Shown: one piece after another, positions 49,026 to 57,206 of the stretch | How the letters are laid out: every line of letters begins with the position of its first letter | Position numbering within the stretch: position 1 is the stretch's first letter | Source: Alloscardovia criceti DSM 17774 | GTDB taxonomy: Bacteria; Actinomycetota; Actinomycetes; Actinomycetales; Bifidobacteriaceae | NCBI RefSeq assembly: GCF_000376885.1 | Contig: NZ_AQXR01000010.1 | Location: 62,001 to 126,000, forward strand | DNA: 64,000 nucleotides | Direction: 5' to 3' | Made by a program: the position numbers and the translations under genes | The notes under the pieces: generated by a model | What the model saw: only the letters and a program-made list of their open reading frames with translations | Databases searched by the model: none | What the model was told of the DNA's origin: nothing

Positions 49026-49556
49026 TTATTTGCGCGTATACCTTAACTCGACGATATCGCCCGTAGTCACGGTATCCGTGAGCTGTAGCGCATGCTCCGT
49101 TGTCAGATGTTTAAATAAGCGTATACCCTCGCCTAAGATTTTGGGAATAACAGATATATAGAATTCATCAATCAGATCCGCTTCCAAGGCTTGCTGCACA
49201 ATTTCTGTACCACCACAGACCCAGATATCTTTCCCCTCGACACGTCTGAGCTGGTCAACGATCTGCTTCACCGAAGCATCTGTAAAAATAATGTTATCCG
49301 TGCTCCCTTGCTGGCGATGCGTGAACACATAGCTCTGGCAGTCCTCATACATCCACTGGTTTGAAGATAACTCCGTCACGAGCTGATAATACGTCGTCCA
49401 TCCTAAGAGCACTGTGTCGATGTCTTTCATAAAATCGTCGTATGTGCCTTCTCTGTCCACGCTGTCATCATACTCGTGCAAGAAATCTATGCCGCCGTTT
49501 GCATCCGCGATATAACCATCCCAACTCATGGCTATGTAGAGTTTGACCTTGCGCAT
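49026..49556 (-). CDS. DHFR / RibD C-terminal-like reductase
   Basis: 176 residues. It starts MRKVKLYIAMSWDGYIADANG, the typical first strand and loop of RibD_C/dihydrofolate-reductase-like proteins, followed by VLLGWTTYYQ, DIWVCGGTEIVQQAL (GG phosphate-binding loop) and VIPKILGEGIRLF. These proteins use NADPH, but the substrate of this subgroup (YyaP/YwjB-like) is unknown. The ATG at 49556 follows AAGGGAG; six further codons upstream are open but lack a site. It is separated from its neighbours by terminators on both sides. Confidence 0.85.
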   Translation of the reverse strand: MRKVKLYIAMSWDGYIADANGGIDFLHEYDDSVDREGTYDDFMKDIDTVLLGWTTYYQLVTELSSNQWMYEDCQSYVFTHRQQGSTDNIIFTDASVKQIVDQLRRVEGKDIWVCGGTEIVQQALEADLIDEFYISVIPKILGEGIRLFKHLTTEHALQLTDTVTTGDIVELRYTRK

Positions 49557-49604
49557 ATTTTCTCCCTTGTGCACACCTTTGAAATATCACATCGAGAACA
49601 GAGA

Positions 49605-49642
49605 AAATGCTGGCAGAAGTAGGCTTTCCCCTGCCAGCATTT
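49605..49642 (-). terminator. Intrinsic terminator after the SDR gene
   Basis: AAATGCTGGCAG pairs perfectly with CTGCCAGCATTT (loop of 14); on the minus strand the stem is followed by TCTC after a run of T. It ends the SDR transcript. Confidence 0.8.
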
Positions 49643-49667
49643 GGAAATATTTCTACGATAACTTTAA

Positions 49668-50714
49668 TTATTTGCGCTTCAGCACGCCTTGCTTAGCGGA
49701 TTCGAACGCTGCGATAACCTGATCGCACCACTGGTCGAATTCAGGATCCAACTTCTGACATTCGGGATGAGACAGGACATACTCCACTGTACGTTTGACT
49801 CCATCTGCAAAACGAATTTGAGCATGGAATGCAGGCACGAATTTTTTAATCTTGGCATTATCAAAAATCACCGTATACGCTTTGTCTCCGAGCAGTTCGC
49901 CTTCGAAGTCATATCCATATGGCTTGCCCAGCTCGGCCAGATGTTCAGAGCTGACATGATACGGCTTGAGTTCTACGCCGAGCGCATCTGCTACGGCTTG
50001 GAAAATTTGATTCCAGGTCAAAGATTCATCGCTTGTAATCTGGAAGACCTCGCCGATAGCTTCTGGATTTCCCAGCAGTCCTACGTAGCCGATGGCGAAA
50101 TCGCGACTATCCGTCATGGTCCACAAGGTGGTGCCATCGCCCTGGATCAACACCGGCTTGCCCTTGAGCATGCGATCGAGCACTTGATAACTGCCCTGAT
50201 GACCGTTCAAGCCCAAAGGCACGGAACGCTCGCAATAAGTATGGCTTGGTCTGACGATGGTCACGGGGAATCCATCCTCGCGGTATCTGTCCATCAAGTA
50301 TTTTTCGCATTCAATTTTATTGCGCGAATACTGCCAGTAAGGATTAAGCAACGGTGTTTCTTCGTTGATAATAGGCGACTTCACCGGCTTTTCGTAAGCG
50401 GAAGCGGAGCTGATATACACATACTGATGCGTACGCTTGTGGAAGATTTCAAAATCGCGTTCCACCTGTGATTTTTCATAGCCAATGAATTCACACACAG
50501 CATCAAAAATCACACCCGGCGCCGTATCTTCCAAAGCCTCCTCGATAGCCGAAATTTCGCCATTCATATCCGCCGTGATATACACGGGCGCATCTCCCAA
50601 TACATCCGAGTAACCCGTGCGATTGAGCACGTAGAGCTCGTTTCCCTCGGCTATGAGTTTTCCCGAAATCGCCGTACTAATCGTGCCTGTACCACCGATC
50701 ATCAGAATTTTCAT
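49668..50714 (-). CDS. NAD-dependent epimerase/dehydratase family (extended SDR)
   Basis: 348 residues with a Rossmann start MKILMIGGTGTISTAISGKL and an active-site-like YSRNK (YxxxK) after HQYVYISSASAYEKPVK. It resembles the CSP41-like/NAD-epimerase group; the substrate is probably a nucleotide sugar or an RNA-like ligand in that group, but this is not known. It stands as a single gene with its own terminator and is transcribed away from a 230-base gap that precedes the ribokinase terminator. Confidence 0.82.
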   Translation of the reverse strand: MKILMIGGTGTISTAISGKLIAEGNELYVLNRTGYSDVLGDAPVYITADMNGEISAIEEALEDTAPGVIFDAVCEFIGYEKSQVERDFEIFHKRTHQYVYISSASAYEKPVKSPIINEETPLLNPYWQYSRNKIECEKYLMDRYREDGFPVTIVRPSHTYCERSVPLGLNGHQGSYQVLDRMLKGKPVLIQGDGTTLWTMTDSRDFAIGYVGLLGNPEAIGEVFQITSDESLTWNQIFQAVADALGVELKPYHVSSEHLAELGKPYGYDFEGELLGDKAYTVIFDNAKIKKFVPAFHAQIRFADGVKRTVEYVLSHPECQKLDPEFDQWCDQVIAAFESAKQGVLKRK

Positions 50715-50877
50715 ATGTGCCCCTTTGCTTGGTTGTGACGCAGCTGAGTAATTCTCCTGCTTCAGTCATCGTGTGAGCCGGCTAAAACTCTGCAGATGTC
50801 TAGCCTTCCACACAATATTGTACCGCTGAGAGGAGCTGCGAGCGCCGCTCAGGCAGGTGTTTTCAGCACATACCAAA

Positions 50878-50927
50878 AGGCTCCCACCCTGCCAGAGAAG
50901 AAAGAAAGAAGCAGGAAATGGGAGCCT
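50878..50927 (-). terminator. Terminator after ribokinase
   Basis: On the minus strand AGGCTCCCA pairs with TGGGAGCCT with an inner CCTGC/GCAGG stem, followed by TTTTGG. It ends the nucleoside hydrolase-ribokinase transcript. Confidence 0.8.
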
Positions 50928-50947
50928 GTGGCGTAGAGATGTCAGTT

Positions 50948-51916
50948 TTAGTGCAAAAATGCCTCACGGATCTGGGTGACAGTGCCATATGATGACTGAG
51001 CACCATACCCACAGGCCGCGTATGCAGAAACATATGAAGCCATACGCGCGCTTTCGGTGAGGCTAAAACCGCTGGCAAGCCCTGCGAGAACAGTGCCCAT
51101 GTACGAATCACCAGCACCCGTGGTATCCACAGGCGTAATGCGCACAGCCTGAACGCGCTCGATAGTCTCGTCATCTATCACGCAAGAACCAAGCGCACCC
51201 AAGGTGATAATTACACGGTTAAAGCCCATATCACGCAGCTTAAGGCGCATGCTTTCCCAGTCGGCTGTTTCCCAGTCCACTGCATCCGCATCAATACCGA
51301 TAATTTGGGCAATTTCATGTTCGTTTGCAAGGAGAATGTCTACATTCTCTACAAGTTCAGTTGGTAAATTCGCCATAAATGGGGAATTATTCAGCAAAAC
51401 TGGCATTCCTGCTTCATGTGCGATGCGAGCCGCTTCGATGACTGCATCCATAGGCGATTCTAGGCACAGGCCCAAAACGCTGTAGGATGTGAGTTGATCG
51501 GCGTTCTTACGCACATACTCCGGAGTAACTTTGTGATTCGATCCTGCAGAATACACAATGGTATTTTCACCATTGTCCTGCGCCACAGTAATCACTGTGG
51601 TACCAGATGGACCTTCTACATGCTCGATGAATTCCACATGAACGCCAGCCTCACGCAGCTTCGATTCGAGGAATTCCGCATTGTAATCCGACCCCAGGGC
51701 ACCAAAAAGTGCTACCTGAGCCCCCAACTTTGCAGCCGTTGCCGCTTGGTTGGAAGACTTTCCACCGGGCAAAATCTCAAGGGCACCACCCTCCAGCGTC
51801 TCTCCCGGGAGAGGCAGCCTGTGGGTGCGTACGGTATAGTCAGCATTCATTGATCCCATCACGGCCACGCGGCCGTTTAGCTGAGTTAACGAATCAAGCA
51901 CTGTATTGTTTGTCAT
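50948..51916 (-). CDS. rbsK: Ribokinase (PfkB family)
   Basis: 322 residues. It shows the first PfkB signature (PGGKSSNQAATAAKLGA) and the second (DTTGAGDSYMGTVLAG with the catalytic Asp), plus VMGSMNADYTVR at the sugar-binding N-terminus. It phosphorylates ribose to ribose 5-phosphate. The ATG at 51916 is preferred to a GTG two codons upstream. It sits 91 bases after the nucleoside hydrolase, which would supply its ribose. Confidence 0.92.
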   Translation of the reverse strand: MTNNTVLDSLTQLNGRVAVMGSMNADYTVRTHRLPLPGETLEGGALEILPGGKSSNQAATAAKLGAQVALFGALGSDYNAEFLESKLREAGVHVEFIEHVEGPSGTTVITVAQDNGENTIVYSAGSNHKVTPEYVRKNADQLTSYSVLGLCLESPMDAVIEAARIAHEAGMPVLLNNSPFMANLPTELVENVDILLANEHEIAQIIGIDADAVDWETADWESMRLKLRDMGFNRVIITLGALGSCVIDDETIERVQAVRITPVDTTGAGDSYMGTVLAGLASGFSLTESARMASYVSAYAACGYGAQSSYGTVTQIREAFLH

Positions 51917-51937
51917 AGTCACTTCGCTTTACATCGC

Positions 51938-51954
51938 GTACATTGTGTATGTAC
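51938..51954. repeat. Inverted repeat between nucleoside hydrolase and rbsK
   Basis: GTACAT-TGTGT-ATGTAC, a perfect 6-bp inverted repeat with a 5-base centre, 22 bases upstream of the rbsK start. It could be an operator or a small mRNA hairpin; it does not match the LacI-type operator found upstream of the hydrolase. Confidence 0.5.
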
Positions 51955-52007
51955 AGGTTTGAATAAATTATTTCGGATACTCGAAGCAGGATTTATGAAG
52001 CAGGAAA

Positions 52008-52949
52008 TTAGCCAATGCGCTGAATTGCGTCTTTGACCAAATCCCAGAACTTGTCAAAATCAAGTTTTGTAGCAACCTGAGTATGGCATTCTTCTTCAGA
52101 AGGTTCAGGACCGCGGAAATCTGCTACTGTCATTCCCAAGGTCAGGGTGCCGTTGAGCTCAATATCTACTGGGCAACGACGGGTTTGTACGATAGAAGAA
52201 TCGATCAGATAAGCAATGGTGCATGGGTCATGCACAGGTGGATCTACGAAATCTTCGTTCTTGCTGTAGGCAAAGCGGAAGAAGTCCATAAGTCCGGAGA
52301 CGAACTGAGCCAAATCTGTGTCCAAAGCTTCAATTTCACGCTGAACCTGAGGCGTGCACAATGCCTGATGAGTCAGGTCCAAACCAACCATTGTTACTTT
52401 CCAAGGCTCATTAAACACGATGTGTGCTGCTTCTGGGTCCACCATAATATTGAACTCTGCCACTGCGCTCCAGTTACCTACATTGTAACCACCGCCCATG
52501 AGCACGACTTCCTTCACGCGCTCGACGATGCGTGGCTCCAAGCGTGCAGCCAAAGCGATATTTGTCAATGGGCCGGTTGGTACGAGCGTAACAGTGCCTG
52601 GCTCCTCGCGCATAATGGTGTCAATGATAAACTGCACCGCACCTTCGGTTTCCAATGGGCGTGAAGGTTCTGGCAACTCTACGCCATCCAAGCCTGTTTC
52701 ACCGTGAATAGTTGCAGCCACCTGAGCAGGGCGCAGAATTGGTCGGCTGGCACCACGGTACACAGGCACATCCGTAGCATGTGCCTTTTCCAGTACGGCA
52801 CGCGCATTGTACGTCACCTTGTCAATGCTCTGATTGCCGCCTACGGTTGTCACGCCGAGCAAATCGATATTTGGATTTCCTACAGCAAGCAAAATTGCGA
52901 CGGCATCATCATGTCCTGGATCACAATCGAGAATAATTTTCTTGGACAT
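52008..52949 (-). CDS. Ribonucleoside hydrolase (IU-NH family)
   Basis: 313 residues. The calcium-binding signature DCDPGHDDAVAIL is at residues 8-20, GVTTVGGNQ follows, and VHDPCTIAYL near residue 240 carries the active-site histidine and Asp ligand. The enzyme splits nucleosides into base and ribose; pyrimidine or purine preference (RihA/RihB/RihC) cannot be set from motifs. It is the first gene of a two-gene unit with ribokinase, controlled by a LacI-type operator in its leader. Confidence 0.92.
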   Translation of the reverse strand: MSKKIILDCDPGHDDAVAILLAVGNPNIDLLGVTTVGGNQSIDKVTYNARAVLEKAHATDVPVYRGASRPILRPAQVAATIHGETGLDGVELPEPSRPLETEGAVQFIIDTIMREEPGTVTLVPTGPLTNIALAARLEPRIVERVKEVVLMGGGYNVGNWSAVAEFNIMVDPEAAHIVFNEPWKVTMVGLDLTHQALCTPQVQREIEALDTDLAQFVSGLMDFFRFAYSKNEDFVDPPVHDPCTIAYLIDSSIVQTRRCPVDIELNGTLTLGMTVADFRGPEPSEEECHTQVATKLDFDKFWDLVKDAIQRIG

Positions 52950-53056
52950 CGAAGTCTCCCTTGAATTCGGATTTTCCGCATTTCTTTTCGGTATGTCAGA
53001 AATAATGCCTAATGCTGAGATAAAAATTCAAATTCAGAATCTTTGAATTTTTAGTC

Positions 53057-53076
53057 TTGGTTAAGCGTTTAACCAA
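53057..53076. promoter_or_regulatory. LacI-family operator upstream of nucleoside hydrolase
   Basis: TTGGTTAAGCGTTTAACCAA is a 20-bp near-perfect palindrome with the central CG typical of LacI-family operators. It begins just past the -10 of the minus-strand promoter and covers the likely transcription start, an arrangement for repression. The regulator gene lies immediately upstream. Confidence 0.85.
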
Positions 53077-53079
53077 CAT

Positions 53080-53109
53080 ACTATAAATTTATCAATTCTC
53101 GAAATGTAA
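53080..53109 (-). promoter_or_regulatory. Promoter of the nucleoside hydrolase-rbsK unit
   Basis: On the minus strand TTACAT (53104-53109), an 18-base spacer, then TATAGT (53080-53085). The predicted start falls inside the LacI-type operator. Confidence 0.65.
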
Positions 53110-53145
53110 AGCAAACTAAGCGTGTCGTCAAACGAGGAAGAAAAT

Positions 53146-54270
53146 CTATGCTTCGATCGTAGAAACCGTAGACCGCTCGATTAATTGAGGCTCGAGCAAT
53201 GTAATGCGCTCTTGCGAAACAAGCTGCGTAGCGCGATACGCCTTCATCATAGCAAAACCGCGTTGGGCTAAATCCGCCACATTTTGACGCATTGAGGTGA
53301 TATCAAAATCTAAGCCAAATGCAGGCATCACGTCATCATAGCCGATGATAGAAATATCTTCGGGGATACGAATGCCGCGCTCTCGCGCTCTTCTAGAAAA
53401 ACCGATAGCAATGAGATCATTACCACAGAAAACGGCGGTAACACCCGCATCGATGAGGTCGTCAGCGTGCTTGCTGCCCTCCGAAACGCTAAAACCACTG
53501 CTGACAAGACATGCTGGCTCGATGGTGATACCTCGCTGGTTCAAGCCCTCTACAAAACCCTCAAAACGCTCGGTATTATTGCGTGAATCTTTATTTGCCG
53601 GTTCTACTGGACCGATATATCCAAAACGCTGATGCCCCTTGCTGACCAGATATTCTGCAGCCATCCGTCCACCCATCCGATGGTCATATGCCAAGGCTGC
53701 CCAGTTATTTTTTCCGTGTTCTTTGCTGGATTCTGCGCTGGACGCCGCCATCGCACCCTGCCCAGTTTCCGCATGTGACGGCGTGAGATCTGGAATGCGG
53801 TCTATAAAGATGACTGGGAAATCAAGATTTGACAGGAACTGGCGTAGTTTTTCATTGCGCGCAGATGTGCCCTTTGCCGGCACCATAAAGAGTCCGTCAA
53901 TGCCCAACTGCACCATGCGCCGCAAAGCAGATTCCTGCTCTTTCACATCTTCACCAGAATCCACCACCAGCAAGGAATAGCCGTTTTTCTTGCATTCCTC
54001 TTCCAAATGCTTGGCCAGCGAAACGAAGAAGAGATTTTCGATATCCGGAATAATTAAAGCCAGCAGACTCGATGAATGCGTCGCCAAGTTTCGTGCAGAT
54101 TGGTTTGGCACATAGTTTAAATCGCGCGCGATGGCACGAATGTGATCGCGTGTCTCTTCGGTAAAACGGTTTGGCTTATTGTTGAGCACCAGCGATACGG
54201 CCGTCGAGGATACGCCGGCTATACGTGCAATATCTTTCAGTGTTGCGCGCTTTGCCCTCTTGATTGCCAT
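53146..54270 (-). CDS. LacI-family transcriptional regulator of nucleoside use
   Basis: 374 residues. The N-terminal helix-turn-helix and hinge (TLKDIARIAGVSSTAVSLVLN, then YVPNQSARNLAT) are followed by a periplasmic-binding-protein-like sensor domain similar to RbsR/PurR types. A short Ser/Ala-rich insert occurs around 175-190 (GQGAMAASSAESSKEHGK). Its place upstream of a nucleoside hydrolase and ribokinase, and a shared operator sequence before both its own gene and the hydrolase, point to control by ribose or a nucleoside. ATG with GGGGGA. Confidence 0.9.
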   Translation of the reverse strand: MAIKRAKRATLKDIARIAGVSSTAVSLVLNNKPNRFTEETRDHIRAIARDLNYVPNQSARNLATHSSSLLALIIPDIENLFFVSLAKHLEEECKKNGYSLLVVDSGEDVKEQESALRRMVQLGIDGLFMVPAKGTSARNEKLRQFLSNLDFPVIFIDRIPDLTPSHAETGQGAMAASSAESSKEHGKNNWAALAYDHRMGGRMAAEYLVSKGHQRFGYIGPVEPANKDSRNNTERFEGFVEGLNQRGITIEPACLVSSGFSVSEGSKHADDLIDAGVTAVFCGNDLIAIGFSRRARERGIRIPEDISIIGYDDVMPAFGLDFDITSMRQNVADLAQRGFAMMKAYRATQLVSQERITLLEPQLIERSTVSTIEA

Positions 54271-54301
54271 ATGTATCCCCCTACATCGTTGTCAATATTA
54301 G

Positions 54302-54321
54302 AGGGTATCACGTTTAACCAC
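54302..54321. promoter_or_regulatory. Second LacI-type operator, upstream of the regulator gene
   Basis: Read on the minus strand the site contains TGGTTAAACG, identical over ten bases to the operator before the nucleoside hydrolase, with ACC retained in the other arm (13 of 20 positions match). It lies about 32 bases upstream of the regulator start, fitting autoregulation. Confidence 0.6.
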
Positions 54322-54340
54322 ACTGTACGATTAGACAGTG
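54321..54340. repeat. Inverted repeat next to the second operator
   Basis: CACTGT-N8-ACAGTG, a perfect 6-bp inverted repeat adjoining the LacI-type site. Its role is unknown. Confidence 0.4.
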
Positions 54341-54476
54341 TCGAGCACGTGTAAATCCGGATGAATTTTCCTTATTTCTATGGCGTACCTCCACAGTATA
54401 TCCTTTTAGAGCGCTAGACCTTTCTTCACTGAATTGTATAACACCTACAAAATCCCACTTGGAACTTTCCGCTACC

Positions 54477-55227
54477 TCATGCTTGTGATGAGTGCTTGTG
54501 CGGCGCCGGTAAACTTTTCATCACAAAGCAGGCGTAAGCCACACTGATTACAATGAGGATGCCTGCTGTCAACGCCCGCATCCCTACACTCACACCGGAT
54601 TGAGCCGCAAAACCATCCGAGATATTAATCAGCTGATGCGTCACAATGCAGGGCACTAAGCTACCGCTGCGATAGAAAATCGTCACAAAGAGGAAGCCCA
54701 GCGCTACAGCCAAACAGATTTGCATCACTGTGCTCATCACATCCAAACCACTACCATTGAAGAGGTTGATGATATGTCCCAAGGCGAAAGTCAGACTGGA
54801 GACAATGATGGCCGTGCGCACATTGTTCTTGGCTATGGCCTTAAAGAGAAATCCACGGAAAATGAGCTCCTCCAAAAAAACCGATGCACAGCATGGAGAC
54901 CATACTGGACACCATTCCCGCCCAAGAATACCGTATTTCCAAGCCATTCCACAGGTTGCCGCTGGCTATCACAATCAGAGGAATATACCACAGGAAGCGT
55001 CGAGCTCCAAAGGTAGATGAAGTCAGCCCAAAGCGTTGCGTCAGCCTATGCCGAATCAGAAATACCAGCGCAATGCCTGTCAGCACAAGACCTACAATGG
55101 CATTGGCAAGATATTCTACGCCTAGCGATGCGTTCACATCAAACGCAAGCGATTCCGCTACACAGTACACAATGATCCATACCAGCGCGAAATGCAATTC
55201 GTTTTTGTCATATAACTTTTTCAACAT
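54477..55227 (-). pseudogene. CPBP intramembrane metalloprotease, out of frame at a T7 tract
   Basis: The first frame (ATG at 55227) encodes four membrane helices, then loses frame after MLCIGF. The next frame continues with LEELIFRGFLFKAIAKNN, FALGHIINLFNG and VTHQLINIS, which are the EExxxR and two histidine motifs of CPBP (Abi/CAAX protease-like) enzymes. The joint is a run of seven T on the coding strand (7 A at 54874-54880). Six T would restore one protein of about 250 residues. It may be a disabled gene, a slippage-switched gene or a sequencing error. Its start overlaps the TetR gene by seven bases, so the two form an operon. CPBP proteins act in prenyl processing or bacteriocin immunity. 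Confidence 0.8.
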
Positions 55228-55805
55228 GATGTCTCCTCTCGCTGCGCCCGTGTTGCACCTGTGAAGGCCTTCACGAGCTGAGCTTTTATCTCATCTTCTT
55301 CGAATGGGAAAGCGTTATTGGCTACTAAGCTTGCATACCCGTGCACGAAAAAGAACACGATGGTAAAAACAGACTTTGACTGCTGCGGACTCAGTCCCGT
55401 GACTCTTTGTACAGACTGCATCAGTGCAGAAAACGCTGGCGTATCCACGACATCAAAGATATTCGTGTCAGTATGGTAATCCGACTGAAACAGAAAACGG
55501 AACAACTGCGGCTCTTCGTGAGCGAAGCGGATATACTGTAGGCCGATCTGTGCGAGCGTGCTACCAGCACCTTCCACAGCGCCTTCGACGTCCATAATGT
55601 AACGCGTATGGAAAGTATCCGTATACGCGAAGGTTGCTTTTTTCAGCTCCTCCATCGTAGGAAACTGGTACATCACCGGCTGGGTGGAACAATGCAATTT
55701 TTCTGCTACGCGCCGCACATTTACGCTATCCACCCCCAGCTGTCGAATTATCTCGAAAGCCGCGTGAATAACCATATCTCGCGAAACTTTAGACCTAGGT
55801 GGCAC
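55221..55805 (-). CDS. TetR/AcrR-family transcriptional regulator
   Basis: About 194 residues from the GTG at 55805. The N-terminal helix-turn-helix is VSRDMVIHAAFEIIRQLGVDSVNVRRVAEKL, with CSTQPVMYQFPTMEEL as the recognition and linker part; the rest is an all-helical ligand domain. An in-frame ATG at 55844 exists, but the -10 hexamer TATAAT lies two bases before it, so it would be upstream of the transcript start. The GTG has GAGG eight to nine bases before it. The regulator likely controls itself and the overlapping CPBP gene through repeats in its leader. Confidence 0.85.
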   Translation of the reverse strand: MPPRSKVSRDMVIHAAFEIIRQLGVDSVNVRRVAEKLHCSTQPVMYQFPTMEELKKATFAYTDTFHTRYIMDVEGAVEGAGSTLAQIGLQYIRFAHEEPQLFRFLFQSDYHTDTNIFDVVDTPAFSALMQSVQRVTGLSPQQSKSVFTIVFFFVHGYASLVANNAFPFEEDEIKAQLVKAFTGATRAQREETSC

Positions 55806-55823
55806 CGCTTTCACCTCACTGTG

Positions 55824-55852
55824 ATAACAGGTGTTATATAACATTAATTATA
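55824..55852. promoter_or_regulatory. TetR-type operator cluster and promoter
   Basis: Three TGTTAT half-sites alternate in direction (55824-55829, 55832-55837, 55838-55843), giving the perfect palindrome TGTTATATAACA and an overlapping ATAACA-GG-TGTTAT. The minus-strand TATAAT (55847-55852) is immediately upstream, so a bound repressor would block the transcription start. Confidence 0.65.
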
Positions 55853-56165
55853 TATCTTCGCAGCGTATTTCCCTATTTCTCTGCACTGTTGAGTCCTGCC
55901 TGCAGCGTTATCTGCTGGGTGGATATTATGTCTGCGCTCATCTCAAGCCCAGACGGCTCAATGGTCCGCCTTGAATCTTGGACAGAATGTCCATCGCGTT
56001 TTTCCTGCACTTATCGGGCAATTTGCCGATTCCATCCGAGTAAAATTGTGGGCATATTCCTCAACTTTTTATGATGAATGTACTGCACAACTTTTCTCCG
56101 AAAAGGACATTCATTTCAGAATTCCTTGGAGAAAACACAAAGAAGTGACAGGGAGGAGAACTCAC
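55853..56165 (+). other. Intergenic region with LytTR operon promoter
   Basis: This gap of over 300 bases between the divergent TetR and LytTR genes has no convincing coding sequence. TTGTGG (56046-56051), 18 bases, TATGAT (56070-56075) is a good promoter for the LytTR gene with a leader of about 85 bases. Within the leader ATGAATGT (56074-56081) and ACATTCAT (56107-56114) form an inverted repeat with a 25-base centre. The ribosome site GGGAGGAG precedes the ATG at 56166. Confidence 0.6.
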
Positions 56166-56639
56166 ATGAGAGTAAGCTTTCAGCAAGTCGATGCGCAAAC
56201 CGAACCCATTGCTCTCGTTATGGCGCATGAAAGAACGGCGCAGGTTAACGAGGCCATAGCGGCGATTGAAGCCATCGAAATCTCCGATAATTCCCCTCAT
56301 GCTCCCCTAGACATGATTTCCGGCAACTTTAACGGCCAGAACTCTGTCATTCCTGTGGCTCATATCGCTTACTTTTATGCTCAGGATAAGCATGTATATG
56401 CGCGATATAACAAGCAGGATTGGCAAGTGGTTTTGACCTTAAAAAGCTTGGATGCTGGGCTCAATTCTCAGCAATTCGTCCGGGTCAGCAATTCAGCTAT
56501 TGTCAATATGCAGGCTTTAGTCCGTTTCGACTTCACCTTGGCCGGTCATTGCATTGCTCTTCTACGCGATGGGTCGAAGGTGAAGGTTTCTGAACGTTTT
56601 ATCGGAGTTATTAAATCTCGTCTCATTTCTCGAGCATAG
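56166..56639 (+). CDS. LytTR DNA-binding domain regulator
   Basis: 157 residues. The C-terminal 100 residues form a LytTR domain: IPVAHIAYFYAQDKHVYARYN, TLKSLDAGLNSQQFVRVSNSAIVNMQALVRFD, ending in LRDGSKVKVSERFIGVIKSRL. There is no receiver domain, so it is not a standard response regulator. The ATG at 56166 with GGGAGGAG is clear; longer frames run through the promoter region. It is followed 29 bases later by a DUF3021 membrane protein, the known LytTR-DUF3021 pairing in which the membrane protein is thought to restrain the regulator. Confidence 0.9.
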   Translation: MRVSFQQVDAQTEPIALVMAHERTAQVNEAIAAIEAIEISDNSPHAPLDMISGNFNGQNSVIPVAHIAYFYAQDKHVYARYNKQDWQVVLTLKSLDAGLNSQQFVRVSNSAIVNMQALVRFDFTLAGHCIALLRDGSKVKVSERFIGVIKSRLISRA

Positions 56640-56668
56640 TGGTGCTCAATCGCAGTAAGGAATTCATT

Positions 56669-57139
56669 ATGGACAAGCGGATAGTAAACACCATTAAATA
56701 TACACTTTTAGGAGCTGTTGTCGGCGTTTTCGTGGGCTGGTGCTTCGTCATTGTATTCAATCTGGTCTACGGTTCGACGGGATTATTTTACCCTAGTCGC
56801 CCTGAATGGGTAGCGCAATTCCCTTCTGTCACCATTGCATTCATCGTCAGCACGTTGCTGTGGATGCTTATGGGCATCGTGTGTGCGCTCGCAAGCTACT
56901 GGCTTTTTGATGCAGATCCGTGGAATATGGGCCTGACCGCCACTACTTTCTGGCATTTCCTCATAATCATGCTGACTATGACGGGCGTGTCATTTGCCGC
57001 AGGTTGGTATCCGATTTCATGGGCCAGTTTAGGCATATTCTTCGTCCAATTTGCCATACTGTATCTCATTATTTGGTTCAGCATGTTTATGTATTATCGT
57101 TCCCAAATTCAAGAGCTCAATCAGCAGCTAAAAAAATAA
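56669..57139 (+). CDS. DUF3021 family membrane protein
   Basis: 156 residues with four membrane helices (about 9-33, 47-75, 81-105, 110-136) and a short basic/Gln-rich C-terminus, the DUF3021 layout. It starts at the ATG at 56669, six bases after AAGGAA; an in-frame GTG 30 bases upstream overlaps the LytTR stop. It is the partner of the preceding LytTR regulator and probably controls its activity at the membrane (inferred from the family pairing). Confidence 0.85.
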   Translation: MDKRIVNTIKYTLLGAVVGVFVGWCFVIVFNLVYGSTGLFYPSRPEWVAQFPSVTIAFIVSTLLWMLMGIVCALASYWLFDADPWNMGLTATTFWHFLIIMLTMTGVSFAAGWYPISWASLGIFFVQFAILYLIIWFSMFMYYRSQIQELNQQLKK

Positions 57140-57152
57140 TGCAGGGCTTATG

Positions 57153-57187
57153 AAAATTGCGGAGGACTGCTCATCCTCCGCAATTTT
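57153..57187. terminator. Bidirectional terminator between DUF3021 and gmk
   Basis: A perfect 14-bp stem (AAAATTGCGGAGGA with TCCTCCGCAATTTT) with the loop CTGCTCA and A/T-runs at both ends, between convergent genes. Confidence 0.93.
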
Positions 57188-57206
57188 TATAACCTTACAC
57201 GTCGTT

